From a bacterium (GTDB lineage: Bacteria; Bacillota_I; Bacilli_A; RF39; UBA660): a DNA stretch of 8,172 nt. The DNA lies in the NCBI GenBank assembly GCA_029007685.1, contig JAQXIG010000104.1, positions 1 to 8,172 of the forward strand, given 5' to 3'. The notes below the pieces were generated by a model that saw nothing but the letters and a program-made list of their open reading frames with translations, had not been told where the DNA came from and ran no database searches. The translations under genes were made by a program, and so were the position numbers. Positions 5,333-8,172 of the stretch are shown one piece after another. Each line of letters begins with the position of its first letter. Position 1 is the stretch's first letter.

Positions 5333-5507
5333 ACAGAAATAGTCTTTATATACTATCATAAGATTGCGGAAATATCTATGACTCTTAATAAATTGATATA
5401 TAATACTCTAGATTACATCAATTAAAACACCTATAGAGAAATAATGATAGTTGAATAAGAATACAATCAATAGCTTTAACTATTTAGAATACTCTTCTGA
5501 AACATTC
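5333..5507. other. Noncoding stretch between dacF terminator and ABC exporter promoter
   Basis: This is the middle part of the roughly 470-base gene-free interval between dacF and the exporter. It is AT-rich and holds no frame with a ribosome site on either strand. I see no tRNA, repeat array or insertion-sequence ends. A TATAAT on the plus strand (5399-5404) lacks a -35 and has no downstream plus-strand gene before 6845. Confidence 0.5.
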
Positions 5508-5536
5508 AAAAAGATCATCGACATAAACAATGATCT
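5508..5536 (-). terminator. Probable intrinsic terminator of dacF
   Basis: On the minus strand AGATCAT (5536-5530) pairs with ATGATCT (5518-5512) around an 11-base loop, followed by four more T (5511-5508). It lies about 88 bases after the dacF stop. It would keep dacF transcription from entering the exporter unit and spoIIAA. The interval 5537-5623 between it and dacF contains nothing recognisable. Confidence 0.55.
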
Positions 5537-5623
5537 ATGAAAAATTTATCAATAATCCTAGAAGTATGCTATGCGAAAATGACAATACCATAAAATCAAA
5601 AATGTACAATGCGATAATATGAA

Positions 5624-6775
5624 CTAAAAAACCAAACTTCCAACCACAATATCCTTTAAGTTTTCTAAAAGTAAAGAAAAGAAACTTTTCTTTTTAACAT
5701 CTTGATTGGCAATCAAATCATATTCACCAATTAAATTGTTACTATCCATAATTTTCAACTTTCCAATAACAGTTCCCTTTTTTAAAGGCAAAGTGATTTC
5801 ACCAAATTCTACTTCTTCCGTATATTTTTTAGAAGCCTCATCCTTTTTTCGCAAAACACTAATCTCATCTTTCGTCACAATCTCCAAAAAATCAACATTA
5901 CCTCGTTCTATTTCTACTTTATCAACAATAGTCTCTTTTTCTTTCAAAATATCAACTGTATATAAATTAAAACCATAATCAAGTAAAGCCATAGTCTCTT
6001 GATTTCTAACCTTACTAATTTCTTCTCCTAATACAATCGCTAATAATCGCATTCCACTTCTTTTAGCTGTAACAGCCATACAGTACATAGCATTATCTGT
6101 AAAACCAGTCTTTAACCCATCAGCTCCTTCATAAAATCGAACTAACTTATTCGTATTAACCAACCAAAATTTATTGGGAGTATCCACTCTTAAATAATCC
6201 TCATATAAAGAAGTAAATTCAAAAATCTGTTCATGTTTCATCAATTCTCTCGCAATAATACTTAAATCATAAGCACTAGAATAATGATTTTCTTCATCTA
6301 AACCCGTTGGATTCACAAAATTAGTATTTTGAAGTCCCAATTTTTGAGCTTTTTCCATCATCAACTTCACAAAATTTTCCTCTGTCCCCGCAATTCTTTC
6401 TGCTAACACAACCGTAGCATCATTTGCACTAGCCATACTAATTCCTTTCATCAAATCACGAACACTCATCACTTCCCCAGGCTGTAAATAAATTTGGGTT
6501 CCCCCATATCCAGCCGCATTTGCACTAGCCTTTACTTGCTCATCCCAAGTTAGACTTCCATTTTCAATATGTTCTAAAATAATAAGCTGTGACATCATTT
6601 TCGTTAATGATGCAACCGCCACCCTATCATGCATTCCCTTTTCATATATCACTTGACCAGTATTCGCTTCCACCAAAATCGCATTTCTAGCACCTGGTAC
6701 CACATTTTCCTCAGCCTGAGTAACAGTAGGAACAATTAACACAATCGCCATTAAAAAAATAACAACCTTTTTCAC
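5624..6775 (-). CDS. dacF: Serine-type D-alanyl-D-alanine carboxypeptidase (DacF/PBP5 family)
   Basis: The protein removes the terminal D-Ala from peptidoglycan stem peptides outside the membrane, and DacF of Bacillus acts in the forespore on cortex cross-linking. From the GTG start chosen here it has 383 residues (Bacillus DacF is similar). It has a signal peptide ending near V-T-Q-A, the active-site S-L-T-K (Ser56, Lys59), S-A-N (116-118), K-T-G (222-224), a C-terminal PBP5-type beta domain (about 275-360) and a final amphipathic helix typical of membrane anchoring. The frame also has a GTG at 6784, but that codon is part of the ribosome site GAGGTG (6787-6782). The GTG at 6775, 6 bases downstream of the site, is the better start; the ATG between them is out of frame. 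The pdp-dacF-spoIIA order is the ancestral synteny, here interrupted on both sides. Confidence 0.93.
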   Translation of the reverse strand: MKKVVIFLMAIVLIVPTVTQAEENVVPGARNAILVEANTGQVIYEKGMHDRVAVASLTKMMSQLIILEHIENGSLTWDEQVKASANAAGYGGTQIYLQPGEVMSVRDLMKGISMASANDATVVLAERIAGTEENFVKLMMEKAQKLGLQNTNFVNPTGLDEENHYSSAYDLSIIARELMKHEQIFEFTSLYEDYLRVDTPNKFWLVNTNKLVRFYEGADGLKTGFTDNAMYCMAVTAKRSGMRLLAIVLGEEISKVRNQETMALLDYGFNLYTVDILKEKETIVDKVEIERGNVDFLEIVTKDEISVLRKKDEASKKYTEEVEFGEITLPLKKGTVIGKLKIMDSNNLIGEYDLIANQDVKKKSFFSLLLENLKDIVVGSLVF

Positions 6776-6815
6776 ATATAACACCTCAATTAAAAATATG
6801 CTTATAAAAACAAGA

Positions 6816-6833
6816 TATTATGAAAAAAAGAAA
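6816..6833 (-). repeat. 18-bp sequence shared with the spoVAC promoter (copy 2), possible dacF promoter element
   Basis: TTTCTTTTTTTCATAATA on the minus strand is identical to 2181-2198. CATAATA (6822-6816) matches a sigma-G -10, but no GHATR -35 lies 17-18 bases upstream, so it is not a complete match, and no sigma-F promoter (GG-rich -10) is visible either. It lies about 41 bases before the dacF start. The same bases, read on the plus strand, are the leader of the divergent carboxypeptidase gene. Confidence 0.35.
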
Positions 6834-6844
6834 GAAGAGAAAAA

Positions 6845-7639
6845 ATGAAAAAAAGAATACTCCTTCTATTGTGCCTTATTTTAATAACTGGATGTTATCA
6901 ACATAATCCCAAAGTTGAAAAAGACAATTATACTAATATAAACTATTATAAAGAAGAATATCAAGATCGCTATTTACAATATCAAACTAAGCATCCTGAA
7001 TTATCACTAACGGATATCATCACCAGAGTTAATATTGGTTTAGATCAACCCTATTATACAAACACCAAAGAAACACCTTTTCTAAATCAAACTCATATTC
7101 TATCCAATAAATACTTATATATGCCAGAGACCTATATCCCACACAACCTAGAAAAAATCGATCCAACCTACACAAATGGCACCAAATTATTAGTAAAAGA
7201 AGCCAAAGAAAATTTTGAACAACTAGCGCGCGATGCCAAAAATCAAGGTTATACAATTAGAGCAATATCAGCCTATCGCTCTTATGATTATCAAACAATT
7301 TTATACAATAAGTATGTAGATCAAGATGGAAAAGAAAAAGCAGATACCTATTCAGCAAGACCAGGTTACTCCGAACACCAAACCGGATTAGTAGTGGATG
7401 TCGACAATGGCATAACCACTTATACAAAGTTTGAAACTACCAAGGAATTTAACTGGATGCAAGAAAATGCACATAAATACGGTTTTATTTTAAGATATCC
7501 AAACGGAAAAGAAGAAATCACCGGATATACTTATGAATCATGGCATTATCGCTATGTAGGAAAAAAAATTGCAGAAAAAATTCAAACCCAAAACATCACT
7601 TTCGACGAATACTACATTAGATATCTTGAAAAAAAATAA
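6845..7639 (+). CDS. VanY/LdcB-type zinc D-Ala carboxypeptidase lipoprotein
   Basis: This 264-residue protein starts with a lipoprotein signal peptide: basic M-K-K-R, a leucine-rich core and lipobox I-T-G-C with Cys17 as the lipidated residue. The catalytic VanY (peptidase M15B) domain covers about residues 110-245. It has A-Y-R-S (143-146), S-E-H-Q-T-G-L-V-V-D with zinc ligands His178 and Asp185, and E-S-W-H with catalytic Glu231 and zinc ligand His234. All catalytic residues are present. Such enzymes trim D-Ala from peptidoglycan stem peptides (D,D- or L,D-carboxypeptidases) on the outer face of the membrane. The ribosome site (GAAGAG) is weak, and I see no clear promoter in the 69-base divergent region shared with dacF. 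It is a class unrelated to dacF acting on the same polymer. A vancomycin-resistance role is not supported: no vanHAX or regulators are seen. Confidence 0.9.
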   Translation: MKKRILLLLCLILITGCYQHNPKVEKDNYTNINYYKEEYQDRYLQYQTKHPELSLTDIITRVNIGLDQPYYTNTKETPFLNQTHILSNKYLYMPETYIPHNLEKIDPTYTNGTKLLVKEAKENFEQLARDAKNQGYTIRAISAYRSYDYQTILYNKYVDQDGKEKADTYSARPGYSEHQTGLVVDVDNGITTYTKFETTKEFNWMQENAHKYGFILRYPNGKEEITGYTYESWHYRYVGKKIAEKIQTQNITFDEYYIRYLEKK

Positions 7640-7664
7640 AAAAACGATACTGATAATGTATCAG
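7638..7664 (-). terminator. Probable terminator of the pdp transcript
   Basis: On the minus strand CTGATA-CAT-TATCAG (7664-7650), or alternatively GATAC...GTATC (7662-7646), is followed by G and seven T (7644-7638). It begins about 130 bases after the pdp stop, right at the 3' end of the convergent carboxypeptidase gene. On the plus strand no T-run follows, so it would serve mainly the minus strand. Confidence 0.5.
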
Positions 7665-7691
7665 CACCTATTCAATATACAAAAAACATTT

Positions 7692-7784
7692 TTAAATTAC
7701 TTCTTGCATTCTAAAACACCTAGACGTCATGTTCAAAACAACATAATCAATAACAAATACAAAAATAACTATCAGATATTTCAG
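7692..7784 (-). pseudogene. Possible decayed small ORF after pdp: strong ribosome site, no standard start codon
   Basis: A perfect AGGAGG (7794-7789) overlaps the pdp TAG stop, but no ATG, GTG or TTG follows at a proper distance. The best placed codon is CTG (7784-7782), 4 bases away. From it the frame is open for 30 codons to a TAA and begins L-K-Y-L-I-V-I-F-V-F-V-I, resembling the start of a signal peptide or membrane segment. In the ancestral order dacF directly follows pdp, so this could be the relic of a gene start cut off when the carboxypeptidase gene arrived. It could also be a CTG-started small membrane peptide, or chance. No similarity to a known protein is claimed. Confidence 0.2.
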
Positions 7785-7792
7785 AAAACCTC

Positions 7793-8172
7793 CTACAACT
7801 CTTCAATTTCGGGATTCACTGCTCTGGTATTTTTTTGAAAAGTATAATATTTAGTAATATCTTCCGTAATAGGAGAAGCTCCTTCCTTCAAATACAAAGT
7901 ACATAAAATATCACCTTTTTTGACATCATCGCCAATTTTTTTCCGTAAAATAATTCCCACCAAAGGATCAATCTTATCCTCCTTAGTAACTCTTCCTCCT
8001 CCAAGATCTAAAGACAATTTACCAAAATCATACGCACTCATATCAACAATATGACCACTTTCAGTAGAAACAATTTGTTGTACATTTTTACTAACTCTTA
8101 AGTCATTGAGACGCCCACCTTGCGCTGCCACTACCTCTAAAAATTTCTGATAAGCTTTACCACTCTTCAAAC
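7793..8172 (-). CDS. pdp: Pyrimidine-nucleoside phosphorylase, C-terminal part (runs off the window)
   Basis: About 125 C-terminal residues are visible; the 5' part lies beyond base 8172. An in-frame TTG at 8170 is internal Leu, not a start, because the homologous A-L-x-S-G-K-A-x-x-K-F segment is continuous there. The segment shows the helix S-G-K-A-Y-Q-K-F, A-A-Q-G-G, and the C-terminal PYNP domain with G-H-I-V-D-M, L-G-G-G-R, D-P-L-V-G-I and D-V-K-K-G-D-I-L. The enzyme cleaves uridine, thymidine and deoxyuridine with phosphate in nucleoside salvage and is cytoplasmic. In many Bacilli it lies with deoB and punA immediately upstream of dacF-spoIIA, which anchors this window to that conserved block. 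Confidence 0.93.
   Translation of the reverse strand, partial: LKSGKAYQKFLEVVAAQGGRLNDLRVSKNVQQIVSTESGHIVDMSAYDFGKLSLDLGGGRVTKEDKIDPLVGIILRKKIGDDVKKGDILCTLYLKEGASPITEDITKYYTFQKNTRAVNPEIEEL

Noticed and set aside
5399..5404. TATAAT on the plus strand in the gap before dacF
   Set aside because: No -35 at 16-18 bases and no downstream plus-strand gene; expected by chance in AT-rich DNA.
5706..5978. 90-codon plus-strand frame antisense to dacF
   Set aside because: Shadow frame opposite the DacF C-terminal domain; no start signals.
6776..6784. GTG at 6784 as dacF start
   Set aside because: This GTG is itself part of the GAGGTG ribosome site; the GTG at 6775 lies 6 bases downstream of it and gives a normal signal peptide.
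7029..7256. 75-codon minus-strand frame antisense to the VanY-type gene
   Set aside because: Shadow of a clear coding gene; no ribosome site.
6845..7639. Vancomycin-resistance VanY interpretation of the zinc carboxypeptidase
   Set aside because: No vanH/A/X or two-component system nearby; this lipoprotein type is widespread as a housekeeping wall enzyme.
7569..7838. 89-codon plus-strand frame overlapping the VanY-type gene and the pdp end
   Set aside because: It overlaps two well supported genes and a terminator, has low-complexity Lys/Asn composition and no recognisable motif.

Overview
The window comes from an AT-rich, endospore-forming member of the Firmicutes (Bacillota). The minus strand carries a version of the classic sporulation block pdp - dacF - spoIIAA - (spoIIAB) - sigF - spoVA, read from the right end to the left end. 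The low GC, standard genetic code (TGA is used as a stop, e.g. spoVAD) and short protein versions suggest a Bacilli-type lineage such as Erysipelotrichales or related uncultured gut Bacilli. That placement is inference only.

Layout, left to right. At 60-371 (+) is a small RNHCP-family cysteine-rich protein. It converges on the sporulation genes at a 10-bp-stem bidirectional terminator that contains both stop codons. At 379-2165 (-) is a minimal spoVA operon (spoVAC-spoVAD-spoVAE) for dipicolinate movement into the spore. A textbook sigma-G-type promoter precedes it and abuts the terminator of sigF. At 2244-3262 (-) are sigF and spoIIAA, preceded by a tandem Spo0A-box-like element. At 3422-5332 (-) is a self-contained ABC exporter unit with its own promoter, a leader with a possible 14-residue leader peptide overlapping a hairpin, and its own terminator. 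At 5624-6775 (-) is dacF, a penicillin-binding-protein-type D,D-carboxypeptidase. At 6845-7639 (+), divergent from dacF, is a VanY-type zinc carboxypeptidase lipoprotein. The window ends in the 3' part of pdp (-), a pyrimidine-nucleoside phosphorylase.

The main point of interest is the forespore switch. In the known system SpoIIAB holds sigma-F and phosphorylates SpoIIAA on Ser58; unphosphorylated SpoIIAA frees sigma-F. Here spoIIAB is absent between spoIIAA and sigF (14 bp separate them). The SpoIIAA homologue aligns without gaps to the B. subtilis protein through this region and has Asp at position 58 and Glu at 57 in place of Ser-Ser, so it cannot be serine-phosphorylated at that site. Sigma-F is also short at its N-terminus. 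Yet the operon keeps a Spo0A-like operator and the spoVA operon keeps a sigma-G-like promoter. This suggests compartment-specific sigma-F control that has lost or rebuilt its partner switch. The ABC cassette lies exactly where dacF and spoIIAA are normally adjacent, and the VanY gene lies between pdp and dacF.
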